Assembly (NCBI GenBank): GCA_905203995.1
Contig: CAJKXZ010000002.1
Location: forward strand, 186,001 to 250,000
Length of the DNA stretch: 64,000 nucleotides
Reading direction: 5' to 3'
DNA from: an uncultured Methanomassiliicoccus sp.
GTDB taxonomy: Archaea; Thermoplasmatota; Thermoplasmata; Methanomassiliicoccales; Methanomassiliicoccaceae
The notes beneath the pieces were generated by a model. It was not told where the DNA came from. It ran no database searches and saw only the letters and a list, made by a program, of their open reading frames with translations. Positions 49,373 to 58,676 of this stretch are shown one piece after another. The position numbers were made by a program, and so were the translations under genes. Numbering within the stretch: position 1 is the first letter of the stretch; each line of letters starts with the position of its first letter.

Positions 49373-50551
49373 TTATTCTCTTTTGATAATCATTGAAACT
49401 GCATTACCGCCGCCAAGGCACAAGGTAACCAGCCCTGTATCTTTTTGACACTTATGCAATGCATGAATCAATGAAACTAGCACTCTAGCACCAGAACAAC
49501 CGATGGGATGTCCGATAGCTACTGCGCCTCCATTGATGTTGAACTTTTCATCTGGAACTTCAAGAGTTTTCTTAACTGCCACAGAAGCAGTTGCAAAGGC
49601 TTCGTTGTGCTCGAAAAGGTCGATGTCGTCAATAGACATGCTATTTCTTTTAAGCAATGTTTGAGTGGTAGAAATTGGAGCTTCCATGATCCACTCAGGC
49701 TTAGTTCCACCAGTATTGTAATCCAATATAGAGGCCATAATATTAAGACCCTTCTCTTCTGCATACTTTCTGGAGGTTACTACGACCGCTGCTGCCCCGT
49801 CACTTATCTGGGAAGCATTTCCTGCGGTAACAATGCCGTCTTTTTTGAAGGCTGGTTTGAGTTTAGAAAGTGCCTCCATAGAGATGTCTGGCCTTATTCC
49901 TTCATCTGTTTTAAACTCAAATTCGCCTTTTTTATTCTTGATTACTACTGGAACAATCTCCTGCGAGAAAGAACCATTTTGAGTGGCTGCATTTGCTTTG
50001 ATATGGCTTTGATATGAAAGCTCATCAGCTTGCTCACGGGTGACGTTAAAACGTTCTGCTACAATTTCTGCAGTTATACCCATATGAGCATCTGTCGAAG
50101 CGTCCCATAAACCATCATGAACAAGATGATCTATAATTTTAGAGTCGCCCAACCGATAACCGAATCTGCCTTCAGTAAGCAGATACGGAGCGGAGCTCAT
50201 ACTTTCCATTCCCCCGGCGACGATTGCTTCGTGCTCGCCTACTCGGATGGAATTTGCTGCCAGCATAATTGATTTGAGACCTGATCCACAGATTTTATTG
50301 ACGTTTAACGAACCGATTTCAACAGGTAAGCCAGCAGTCAATGCAGCCTGTCGAGCAGCATTCTGACCTGTTCCTGCCGATAAGACGATACCCATAATGC
50401 ATTCTTGGATATCAGTCGGTTCTAATGAGGCTCTTTTTACAGCTTCGCTGATTACTGTTGCTCCTAACTGGGGAGCGGAGATGCCCTTTAAAGCCCCTCC
50501 CAATTTGCCTACCGCCGTTCGAGTCGCACTGACAATTACTGCTTCATTCAT
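49373..50551 (-). CDS. Acetyl-CoA acetyltransferase (bacterial-type thiolase)
   Basis: Condenses two acetyl-CoA to acetoacetyl-CoA, or the reverse. The nucleophilic Cys88 is in NKICGSGLKS, the His in GGAVAIGHPIGCSGAR (about 348), and the second catalytic Cys in TLCLGGGNAVSM (about 378). The 392-residue length and motifs are those of bacterial AtoB/PhaA enzymes, unlike the DUF35-linked archaeal thiolases. No HMG-CoA synthase or DUF35 gene is adjacent, so it may have been acquired. GGGATCTA precedes the ATG. Confidence 0.93.
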   Translation of the reverse strand: MNEAVIVSATRTAVGKLGGALKGISAPQLGATVISEAVKRASLEPTDIQECIMGIVLSAGTGQNAARQAALTAGLPVEIGSLNVNKICGSGLKSIMLAANSIRVGEHEAIVAGGMESMSSAPYLLTEGRFGYRLGDSKIIDHLVHDGLWDASTDAHMGITAEIVAERFNVTREQADELSYQSHIKANAATQNGSFSQEIVPVVIKNKKGEFEFKTDEGIRPDISMEALSKLKPAFKKDGIVTAGNASQISDGAAAVVVTSRKYAEEKGLNIMASILDYNTGGTKPEWIMEAPISTTQTLLKRNSMSIDDIDLFEHNEAFATASVAVKKTLEVPDEKFNINGGAVAIGHPIGCSGARVLVSLIHALHKCQKDTGLVTLCLGGGNAVSMIIKRE

Positions 50552-50727
50552 TAGATCCCTTTGAGACGTTGAGGATTGTCATCCCTTGTAACACGCCACG
50601 CAATATTATCTTAAATAACTGTCGGTGACTTATCTCGTCAATAAACGATGATCGAGTCTTTTAAAATTAACTTTATGCAAAAGAACGAAGAATTCTTGGG
50701 TATGAAAATAGCATCCAGTATTGATAT

Positions 50728-52014
50728 TTATTCAAGATTGCATCTTTTTAAAGGTTTGGAAAGATGTCTTCTTGAACAAACAGGCGGCTCATACCAACCT
50801 ACAGAGATTGTTCTAGCTTCTTCCTCCATTACTACGTCATTTGACTTAGTACCGCATTTTTTGCAACGGTAACCCTGACCTGCCCCGATTGACCTCATCG
50901 ATCGGCCACATTTGGCACATCGGGGATTAGCCGTTTTAATCAGCGATTTGGCCAAAGAAATTACCTGCAGCTTTTCGATGTTGAGGGTTCGGGGAGTTTC
51001 GCGGAGCTCACCAAAAATTTTTACTCGGTCGCCTGGCCTCAGGGCTCTGATCACTTTACGAAAATCTTTAGAAGGTTCATAAGCCGCACATTCTAGCTTT
51101 TCACCAACATCCACTACAATGATCACATGTCCGCCTTGAACGGTACTAGGAAAAGAAGCGATGGTCCCCTCGAGGGCATAAGAAGAATTTGGTTGAAGGA
51201 CGGAAGAATCATAGATTACATGATCATCAGTACCTTGATTGCTCTGATAGATTAACCAACGATCGACATTTTCAGAGTGAATGTGCTCTCGAACTTTTAA
51301 GAGATCTTCATAAGAATCACCGCGGACACCATAGAGAATTGGACAGGAAGTATTGGGGACAATGGCCGGTTTCGCCAAAACTTCGTCAAAATTATTGAAT
51401 GTTGAAGGAAAAAGCGTGTCTAATTGTCTAACATCCTCTGCATCGACGTATCTTTGCGTTCCCCACTTTACACGCTCCCGGTAGGCAAGAATTTCATAAG
51501 TATAATCATCAGGAACCCAGGAGATGGAGGCTGCGGCCCCGATGATCCCCCGCCCTTTGTTTATTTGAAAAAGTCGGTGGTCCATATTCAGATACGAAAT
51601 TACCTCCTCTTTGGAGATTATTCTGTGGACGGCCTTTTCATATAAGGACGGATGCGGGGTTTCTTTACAGACCACTAGACCGGGATCGGCATGGTCGGTC
51701 TGTGACCACTCTTTTACCAGCTCCACAGAACGATGGAAGACCTCATCCATCTCTGGCTCTTCTTCCAGAGTTTCATAACAAAAAATCTCACGGTTGGCAA
51801 TGTTGCCGATGTATTGGCGTTTACCAGATCCTTTTCCTACACGAATACAAAGTGCACCATTCCCTCTTGTTTTCCAAGGAACTGCTGGGTTTAAACGTAC
51901 TAGTCTGGGAAACCCAATCAGATCCAAATCATCGAGGGCACGGATCAATTCTGTTGCAAGAAAAGTCGTGCACATCCATGTAGAGGAATCTGTATCGTCT
52001 ACAGCCACATACAT
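50728..52014 (-). CDS. tiaS: tRNA(Ile2) 2-agmatinylcytidine synthetase TiaS
   Basis: Modifies C34 of tRNA-Ile(CAU) with agmatine so it reads AUA. The N-terminal AVDDTDSS and FPRLVRLNPAVPWKTRGNGA motifs are family hallmarks. A catalytic kinase-like region follows, then an OB-fold and a C-terminal zinc ribbon (CAKCGRSM...CKKCG). The 428-residue length is normal. It starts 80 bases from the divergent hemK-like gene. Confidence 0.93.
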   Translation of the reverse strand: MYVAVDDTDSSTWMCTTFLATELIRALDDLDLIGFPRLVRLNPAVPWKTRGNGALCIRVGKGSGKRQYIGNIANREIFCYETLEEEPEMDEVFHRSVELVKEWSQTDHADPGLVVCKETPHPSLYEKAVHRIISKEEVISYLNMDHRLFQINKGRGIIGAAASISWVPDDYTYEILAYRERVKWGTQRYVDAEDVRQLDTLFPSTFNNFDEVLAKPAIVPNTSCPILYGVRGDSYEDLLKVREHIHSENVDRWLIYQSNQGTDDHVIYDSSVLQPNSSYALEGTIASFPSTVQGGHVIIVVDVGEKLECAAYEPSKDFRKVIRALRPGDRVKIFGELRETPRTLNIEKLQVISLAKSLIKTANPRCAKCGRSMRSIGAGQGYRCKKCGTKSNDVVMEEEARTISVGWYEPPVCSRRHLSKPLKRCNLE

Positions 52015-52093
52015 ACATGGCGGATGTTCAAATGAGTATGAATGTATTGCGCTAAGAGATGTTCAAAAATACCTGCAGAGTATTGCATGAGCC

Positions 52094-52666
52094 ATGGACT
52101 ACAATCGTGAGATTGTCATTACTGAATGCCCGGAAGTCTATCCTCCTGCGGAAGACACTTTCCTCTTGTTAGATGCCCTTGAAGATTGTACAAATCTCAA
52201 AGTGCTGGAGATGGGCTGCGGAACAGGATTAATTAGCTGTCATCTTGCCTACAATGGAGCACATCTCACGGCAGTAGATATAAATCCCCAGGCGGTGAAA
52301 TGCACAAAAAATAATCTAAAGAATAATCAATTAGACGGGCAGGTAATAAACAGCGATTTATTTCAACAGATAGACGGCTGTTTTGATTTATTGATCTTTA
52401 ATCCGCCTTACTTATCCGCCGAAGAAGAAGGACTGGGCATGATTGAAAAAGCCTGGGCTGGCGGCCCTACCGGCACCGAAGTACTTGCCAAGTTTATGGA
52501 GCAGGGCCGAGAGCATTTATCTTCTCAAGGAAAAATAATTGTCTTGCTTTCCTCAGAAATGGATCACGAGTCTTTAGAAAAGACACTTGCAAAGTTTACA
52601 CGCCACAAATTAAAAACACGAAGATGCTTTTTTGAAGAACTCTGGGTAGAAGAATTACGACCTTAA
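52094..52666 (+). CDS. HemK2/Mtq2-type N5-glutamine methyltransferase
   Basis: A SAM methyltransferase that modifies the GGQ glutamine of release factor aRF1. YPPAEDTFLLLDAL precedes the SAM motif I VLEMGCGTGL (36-45), and the catalytic NPPY is residues 103-106. At 190 residues it is the short, single-domain archaeal/eukaryotic form that works with Trm112. It ends in a TTAA stop overlap with the convergent gene. Confidence 0.9.
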   Translation: MDYNREIVITECPEVYPPAEDTFLLLDALEDCTNLKVLEMGCGTGLISCHLAYNGAHLTAVDINPQAVKCTKNNLKNNQLDGQVINSDLFQQIDGCFDLLIFNPPYLSAEEEGLGMIEKAWAGGPTGTEVLAKFMEQGREHLSSQGKIIVLLSSEMDHESLEKTLAKFTRHKLKTRRCFFEELWVEELRP

Positions 52667-52986
52667 GCAGAAAGGAGGGAAATGCTCCCGCCAATCGAAG
52701 TTAAAACAGAACCAATTAAGAATCCCCCTCCAGCAAAAAACATAGTAATCACTGCCACTGAAAGAAGCAGCACCGATTGCGATAATTTATAAGTTTTATA
52801 AATTAAAAAACTAAGACAAATTGCGATTAAGCCCATCAGGATTACAAACAATCCATAAAAAATCGTATAATCTGAAGCGGCGTCTGAAAGCAGAGGGACT
52901 AATGTCATAAGTAGTCCTTGCAAAAGAATGATGATCCCGCCGCCTAAGGCCATCGCGGCAGGAAAGATGTTCTTTTCTCCATCCAC
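52663..52986 (-). CDS. Small membrane protein with four hydrophobic helices
   Basis: The 107 residues consist almost wholly of four hydrophobic segments linked by short loops, with a positively charged loop (YKTYKLSQS) in the middle. No motif is recognised. It is upstream of gatE on the reverse strand by position but is separately transcribed; a 50-base AT-rich gap separates it from gatE. Confidence 0.6.
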   Translation of the reverse strand: MDGEKNIFPAAMALGGGIIILLQGLLMTLVPLLSDAASDYTIFYGLFVILMGLIAICLSFLIYKTYKLSQSVLLLSVAVITMFFAGGGFLIGSVLTSIGGSISLLSA

Positions 52987-53038
52987 ACCTTATTGAAGAT
53001 AGAGTAATGGAGAAAAGTATTGGGTGCTGATTAAACGG

Positions 53039-54898
53039 TCATCCCAAAAATTTCTCAATTTCTTGCTTAAGAAGTTCGCTTGCTTGTTTACCGTCAATCT
53101 TACCTCTCATCTCCGCCATAAGGGGACCCATTAAAGGACCGACCGCTGCCAAACCTTTAGCTTTTACAAAATCAGCACGTTCGGAAACGATCTTCGCCAC
53201 AATTTTTGCAGCGTCGTCAACCGTTATCAGAGATTTACCTGCTTCATCGATTGCGGACTCAACGGTATTCCCAGCAATAATCGATTTTAAGATCTCCGGA
53301 ATGGCATCTTTGGCGAATTTGTTGTTGCTTAAACATTCAAAAATCGTGCAGAAGATTTCATCGGTTATGCAAGAGACATCATTTCCATCCCGCTCAAGTT
53401 CAGGCAGTGTGGAAAGCAAGGTCCTTGCCGCTACAGAAGATAATTCCAAAGTAGAGGAAACTTTCTCAAAGACCTCGTCTTTACCTTCCCTGACTAACTG
53501 AGTTGATTGCTGAATGTGGATCGAATATTGTGTAGCAATACGTTCTGCTTTCTCTACAGGCAGTTCAGGAAGATTTGCAAGAATCTTTGCCATTTTGTCA
53601 TGACCGATCTCAATTGGCGGTACATCAGTTTCCGGATACATTCTGGCCGCTCCAGGCAGAGGTCGAGAATAAACACTGGTTCCATCTGGTTTGGGATCCC
53701 TCGTCTCTTCTGGTACACCTTCCAGAGCCATGTTGGCACGTTTCACCGCAGCAACTATCGCTGCTGAGGCTTTTTTCTCCTCATCGGCACACAGTGCAAA
53801 GGCGTCTTCAGGAGATAGTTGGAGTTTTGCTCTTACAAGATCGACATACTCCTGAGTTATACCATAATTAGGAAGTTCATCGGAGTGGAAAATTCCGGCT
53901 ACCCCTTTTGTTTTAGCATAACCGGCCATTTCCGCACCCAGTCTGAGTGAAGAATCAGGAGATTTCATAACTCCCGAAAATCCCGGAAGAGCTACGGCAA
54001 AAACCTTACCTTTCTTCTTGAGTGCTCCAGCAATTATCTTAGATCCACAGTCCTTAAACTCTGCGGTTAAATCAAGATATGATTCGGAAGCCGGTTTTGT
54101 CTTCCGCTCATGTAATATATCTTTAATTTTTAATAAGGATTTTTGTCTATCGGCTTCGTTTTGGACGTAGAGCGGAAGCATCCGCAGTTCTTGAACACCT
54201 TTAATCTCAACCCTCGCACCTCCCGGAATTGAGATGTTGAGATCTTCCCGAATTGTACCAATTCCACGTTTAACTTTACGAGTGGCACGCATTATCGAAC
54301 CCAAGGCAAAAGCAACCTCTTTTACTTCTTCAGCCGAGTGCATGTCTGGGCCAGTGGCGATTTCAATTAGGGGTATACCAAGACGATCTAATCTGTAAGT
54401 AATCTCACCATCTTTAGTCTCAACTTTTCTTGCGGCATCTTCTTCTAAACAGAAAGTAGGTATTGATATTTTTTTACCATTTAAGTCTAAATATCCATCC
54501 ATGGCAATCATGGCAGTACGCTGGAATCCAGAAGTATTGCTGCCATCAACCACTATTTTACGCATAAAGTGAACTTCATCAACCGGTTGAGCGTTAAGTA
54601 ATGCGGCAACGGTAAGTACGATGTCAAGCGCATCCTTATTAGCGCCATGCGGCGGTTCTTCATCAGCATCGACTAAACAGGATGCTCCTTCTGGTGCTTG
54701 ATAGATAAAACGTAGTTTCTTCTCCGCCTGCATCAAAGCTGCGCGGTCGATCTCACCCAATTCTGATTGAACTGGACGAAGTCTGCGGAAGAAAGATTTT
54801 CCTTCAATGTCAACAAGCGCAGTGGGGCAATCACAGAATAATTTTTTTGTGTCTAACTGTTGATGAATTTCAATACCACAAACAATTTCATCACTCAT
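53039..54898 (-). CDS. gatE: Glu-tRNA(Gln) amidotransferase subunit E
   Basis: With GatD it converts Glu-tRNA(Gln) to Gln-tRNA(Gln), an archaea-only pathway. It begins CGIEIHQQLDTKKLFCDCP, the GatB/E kinase-like active-site region. An AspRS-like insertion follows, then the C-terminal helical and YqeY-like tail (GPLMGPLMAEMRGKIDGKQ). The ATG at 54898 is preceded by GGAGGG and overlaps the gatD stop; the frame is open to 54928 but lacks support. Confidence 0.96.
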   Translation of the reverse strand: MSDEIVCGIEIHQQLDTKKLFCDCPTALVDIEGKSFFRRLRPVQSELGEIDRAALMQAEKKLRFIYQAPEGASCLVDADEEPPHGANKDALDIVLTVAALLNAQPVDEVHFMRKIVVDGSNTSGFQRTAMIAMDGYLDLNGKKISIPTFCLEEDAARKVETKDGEITYRLDRLGIPLIEIATGPDMHSAEEVKEVAFALGSIMRATRKVKRGIGTIREDLNISIPGGARVEIKGVQELRMLPLYVQNEADRQKSLLKIKDILHERKTKPASESYLDLTAEFKDCGSKIIAGALKKKGKVFAVALPGFSGVMKSPDSSLRLGAEMAGYAKTKGVAGIFHSDELPNYGITQEYVDLVRAKLQLSPEDAFALCADEEKKASAAIVAAVKRANMALEGVPEETRDPKPDGTSVYSRPLPGAARMYPETDVPPIEIGHDKMAKILANLPELPVEKAERIATQYSIHIQQSTQLVREGKDEVFEKVSSTLELSSVAARTLLSTLPELERDGNDVSCITDEIFCTIFECLSNNKFAKDAIPEILKSIIAGNTVESAIDEAGKSLITVDDAAKIVAKIVSERADFVKAKGLAAVGPLMGPLMAEMRGKIDGKQASELLKQEIEKFLG

Positions 54899-56186
54899 TG
54901 ATTTCCCTCCTGCTTGAGATTTCACCACGAAGATTAGTTTTCATTAATTCAGAAACTTTTTCCTGGTCCTGTGTCTGAGCAAGAACCCACATTAGTTTGA
55001 CATACGCGGTTTCGGGCAGCATATCTTCACCAGGAATTACTCCTGCCGAAATCAGATCTCTACCGGAGTCATACACATTCAGATTAGTGCGACCATTTAG
55101 GCACTGCGAGGTCATAACGACGAAGGTACCTCCATCGATTGCTGAACGGATTTCTTTTGCGAAGTCTGATGAAACATGTCCTAAACCGGTTCCCGCAATT
55201 ACCACTCCTGCAGATTCATGAAGAACATTTTTGAACAGTGAAGGGCTCATTCCCGGAAAATACTGGAGAAGTGAAACGTTTGTCTCCATTTCTGTTTTAG
55301 CAACTGCTTTCGCCTGTGTCTTTTTATGATAGGGTGCATGGAATTCAATACTGCCTTCAAAATCAACAGTGGCGACGACGGGTGCGTTTATGCTCTTAAA
55401 TGCGTCTCGGCGTGAAGTATGCATTTTTCGAACTTTAGTTCCCCTGTGGACAGCCGCAGAAGCATCTGACGATGATGAGTGCATGAGAGCAAAGACTTCT
55501 GCTGCATCAGTGTCGACGGCGAAGCGGGCAGCAGAGACAAGATTAGTGTATGCGTCTGAAGAAGGCCGATCAGAAGATCTTTGCGCTCCCACCAACAATA
55601 CTGGCTTGGGTGTGTCGCCGAGCATAAATGACAATGCTGCGGAAGTATAACCTAGTGTGTCAGTACCATGAGGTACGATACACCCTTCCACTCCTTCGTT
55701 AATTCTATCAACTACTGCTTCTGCAATCATTTGCCAGTTTTCTACCTTCATATTCTCAGAGAAGATGGAGAAAAGAACCTCAGCACGGGCATCACAAATG
55801 TCTTTTATTTCAGGAACAGCGGCAACTAAATCGCCTGCAGATAAAGCAGGATGAACAGCGCCGGTACGATAGTCAACGTAACTAGCAATTGTTCCACCAG
55901 TTCCTAGAACTGAAACCACTTTTCCCTGAGATTTTTGCTCTGGCCGTGGTTTCTTTTCTTTAACAAGACCTTTAGATATCAGTTTAACAACAGAGGTTTC
56001 GGTGACCTTGATGCCAATATTATAACCATTGATTAACTTGAGGATGATAATATCTTCAAGGCTGAATTCATGATGAGGCATCAGCGTACCAATGTATTCA
56101 CGCTCACCATTTTTAATAGATAATTTATCGCCTTCGTTGGCATCTAATCTCTTAAGCAGTTCGGAAATGAAAGATGAGTAACTCAT
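54891..56186 (-). CDS. gatD: Glu-tRNA(Gln) amidotransferase subunit D
   Basis: The asparaginase-like subunit that frees ammonia from Asn/Gln. An N-terminal Sm-like AnPRT-type beta barrel (about 1-75) precedes the asparaginase domain. The catalytic Thr residues fit LGTGGTIASYVDY and VPHGTDTLGYT. The length is 431. Its stop overlaps the start of gatE. It is divergent from purD. Confidence 0.96.
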   Translation of the reverse strand: MSYSSFISELLKRLDANEGDKLSIKNGEREYIGTLMPHHEFSLEDIIILKLINGYNIGIKVTETSVVKLISKGLVKEKKPRPEQKSQGKVVSVLGTGGTIASYVDYRTGAVHPALSAGDLVAAVPEIKDICDARAEVLFSIFSENMKVENWQMIAEAVVDRINEGVEGCIVPHGTDTLGYTSAALSFMLGDTPKPVLLVGAQRSSDRPSSDAYTNLVSAARFAVDTDAAEVFALMHSSSSDASAAVHRGTKVRKMHTSRRDAFKSINAPVVATVDFEGSIEFHAPYHKKTQAKAVAKTEMETNVSLLQYFPGMSPSLFKNVLHESAGVVIAGTGLGHVSSDFAKEIRSAIDGGTFVVMTSQCLNGRTNLNVYDSGRDLISAGVIPGEDMLPETAYVKLMWVLAQTQDQEKVSELMKTNLRGEISSRREINE

Positions 56187-56282
56187 TAGACCGTCACGCC
56201 ATTGACCTCATCCTTTTTGAACTTCCCCCTTCCGTGGGCTATATTTTTTTACTTAGTTTCCATTGGGGGCTTAGGTTTCACC

Positions 56283-57605
56283 ATGAAAGCATTAGTCGTA
56301 GGTGGTGGCGGGCGAGAGAATGCTATCGCTGCAGCTCTGCATAGGAGTGGGACAGAAGTCTATTCGATCATGAAGAATAACAACCCTGGCATAGCCAAGC
56401 TGTCAGTGGAAACAGAACTCATGCCCGAAACGGATACCGAGCGTGTCGCGCAATTCGCTACCAGCCACGGCATAGACCTGGCAGTGATCGGGCCTGAGGC
56501 CCCCCTCGAAGCAGGGCTGGTCGACGTCTTGGAAGATGAGGGAATCGGCTGTGTAGGGCCAACTAAGGCTGCTGCCCGCCTTGAGACCTCGAAATCTTTT
56601 GCGAGGACGATCATGCGCAGGCATAAAGTACCAGGCAACCTCGATTTCGCAGCATTCAACGAGTTCAGCCGCGCTAAGGCTTACATAAAAGACTCTAACA
56701 AAGACCTAGTTATCAAGCCCATCGGCCTTACTGGTGGGAAGGGCGTCAAGGTCATGGGCGAACATCTCAAGACCAAGAAAGAGGCCCTGGCATACATAGA
56801 GGAAATTTTTAGCAAAAATATCGGCGGCGCCGGTGTGATCTTAGAAGAGAAGGCAATCGGTGAGGAGTTTACCCTGCAGGCTTTCTGCGACGGGCGCAGC
56901 GTGGTGCCGATGCCTTTGGTGCAAGATCACAAGCGTGCCTACGACGGAGATGTGGGACCTAACACCGGCGGTATGGGCTCATACACCCTTGAAGACCACC
57001 GGATGCCGTTCGTGAGGAACGAGGATTACGAAGCTGCGCTAGATATTGTCAAGAAAACGGTTGCTGCTATGAGAGCAGAGGGTTGTCCTTACAAAGGAAT
57101 CCTCTATGGGCAGTTCATGCTGACTGCTGATGGTCCCCGTGTGATTGAATTCAATGCTCGTTTTGGCGACCCGGAAGCGATGAATGTGCTTTCGGTCCTT
57201 TCCTCATCGTTCACCGACATCTGCTCCGGCATTGCCTCAGGAAGACTAAACGCCGAGCGTGTCTCTTTCGCCAACAAAGCCACAGTCTGCAAATATGTGG
57301 TTCCAGAGGGTTACGGTACCGAGCCTAAGGCTGGCCTTGAGATCAGCATTGATGAAGAAGCCATTGCCCGCGAAGGCGCAATGGTCTACTATGCAATGGT
57401 CGACAAGAAAGGCGACAAGATCTTCACCACCACTTCCCGTGCAGCAGGCGTCGTCGGCATCGCTGATACTCTTGAAGAAGCGGAAGAAAACTGTGAACAC
57501 GCCCTCAAGCATGTGCAAGGCAGCGCCCTCTTTGTCCGTCACGACATTGGAAAGGCTGAGCTTGTGCAGAAGCGTATCGACCACATGCAGCAAATCCGAG
57601 GGTAA
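56283..57605 (+). CDS. purD: Phosphoribosylamine-glycine ligase PurD
   Basis: An ATP-grasp enzyme of purine synthesis. VVGGGGRENAIAAAL opens the protein, LTGGKGVKVM and VVPMPLVQDHKRAYDGDVGPNTGGMG are conserved blocks, and FNARFGDPEAMNVL is the metal-binding region. The ATG at 56283 has TTAGGT upstream; an upstream in-frame ATG at 56202 would add 27 hydrophobic residues not found in the family. The gene is visibly richer in G and C (third positions often C or G) than its neighbours, so recent transfer is possible. Confidence 0.95.
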   Translation: MKALVVGGGGRENAIAAALHRSGTEVYSIMKNNNPGIAKLSVETELMPETDTERVAQFATSHGIDLAVIGPEAPLEAGLVDVLEDEGIGCVGPTKAAARLETSKSFARTIMRRHKVPGNLDFAAFNEFSRAKAYIKDSNKDLVIKPIGLTGGKGVKVMGEHLKTKKEALAYIEEIFSKNIGGAGVILEEKAIGEEFTLQAFCDGRSVVPMPLVQDHKRAYDGDVGPNTGGMGSYTLEDHRMPFVRNEDYEAALDIVKKTVAAMRAEGCPYKGILYGQFMLTADGPRVIEFNARFGDPEAMNVLSVLSSSFTDICSGIASGRLNAERVSFANKATVCKYVVPEGYGTEPKAGLEISIDEEAIAREGAMVYYAMVDKKGDKIFTTTSRAAGVVGIADTLEEAEENCEHALKHVQGSALFVRHDIGKAELVQKRIDHMQQIRG

Positions 57606-57652
57606 TATTATACAAATGCATTAATACCCTCGTGGCTCTATTATAGGCCCAT

Positions 57653-58279
57653 ATGAAAAACTTGGAAGACGTAGCGAATACAATCGAGTCGAGATTGGAA
57701 GAAAAATACCAAGTTAGAGAAATTGCAATCAAATCTGCAAGAGTGATCACTCGTCTTTCAGGAAGTATCGTGCATGCCATCCATAGCGGTGGCGAAACTT
57801 CATTAATGATGCATGAGGCGATTGACGAAACTCATCGTCTCCGCTCGCTTCTTGATGCATATCCCGAGCTCTGGCATTCCGGCCTTGTAGAAGGCGCTTT
57901 GCAAGAGCTGGCCGAAGCTACAATTTTAATTGCCTTGCTTAATGATGAAGACATTCCCGATCCCGATCATATGGGAATACCGGTTAATGCCTATCTTTTA
58001 GGATTGGCTGACACAGTCGGCGAACTGCGACGTTTCGCTCTCGAAAAATTAAGAGAAGGAAAGCCAGAAGAGTCCGCTAAATATCTGGATATCATGGAAG
58101 AGATCTTCCAAATGATTATGATGTTTGATTATCCAGATGCCTTAATTTCCATAAGACGTAAACAAGACATTGCTCGTTCATTGCTAGAAAAAACAAGAGG
58201 AGATGTTGCCGTCGCCCTTAATTCTGCACGGCTGCAGAACAAGCTCGACAGCTTATCTCAAAAAATGGATCAGAAATAA
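57653..58279 (+). CDS. Translin-family protein (archaeal Trax-like)
   Basis: An all-helical 208-residue protein of the translin/Trax family, single-strand nucleic-acid-binding and possibly an RNase. The middle helix GLADTVGELRRFALEKL holds Glu residues at catalytic-like positions, and DYPDALISIRRKQDIARSLLEKTRGD is the conserved C-terminal block. The archaeal homologue forms an octamer. It overlaps the convergent thioredoxin by ten bases. Confidence 0.88.
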   Translation: MKNLEDVANTIESRLEEKYQVREIAIKSARVITRLSGSIVHAIHSGGETSLMMHEAIDETHRLRSLLDAYPELWHSGLVEGALQELAEATILIALLNDEDIPDPDHMGIPVNAYLLGLADTVGELRRFALEKLREGKPEESAKYLDIMEEIFQMIMMFDYPDALISIRRKQDIARSLLEKTRGDVAVALNSARLQNKLDSLSQKMDQK

Positions 58280-58593
58280 TTATTCATCCATGACTCAATT
58301 TCATTTTCAGGCATCAAGCCTACGCTCTGAGTTACAAATTCACCGTCTTTGAATAGTAACAAAGTAGGGATTGCAGAAATTCCGTATTTTGCTGAGATCA
58401 CGGGATTTTCATCAACGTTGACTTTAGCAAAGGTCACGTTTCCTGCATGTTTGACGGCGAGTTTGTCAATAATTGGCCCCATCATCCGGCAAGGTCCACA
58501 CCAAGGTGCCCAGCAATCAATGACTAATTTAGAATTATTCTTGGCAACTTCTTCAAAGTTATCTTGTGAAATTTCAATTGCATTTTCAGACAT
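58270..58593 (-). CDS. trxA: Thioredoxin
   Basis: A small disulfide reductase. The active site is WAPWCGPCRMMGP with C32 and C35. The cis-Pro in ISAIPTLLLFKDGE is conserved. The length is 107. No thioredoxin reductase is in the window. The peroxiredoxin at 26.6 kb is a plausible client. Confidence 0.97.
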   Translation of the reverse strand: MSENAIEISQDNFEEVAKNNSKLVIDCWAPWCGPCRMMGPIIDKLAVKHAGNVTFAKVNVDENPVISAKYGISAIPTLLLFKDGEFVTQSVGLMPENEIESWMNNYF

Positions 58594-58676
58594 TGGTTTA
58601 GAATAAAGATCAAACAGTATATACCATTAGTCCCTGAGTCCAGGAAAAATAAAAGGAAAAAGGAAAAGGTTTGAGT

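Noticed and set aside
50648..50872. Small plus-strand gene inside the 3' end of tiaS
   Set aside because: Most of the frame is antisense to the TiaS zinc-ribbon coding region, and it has no ribosome-binding site.
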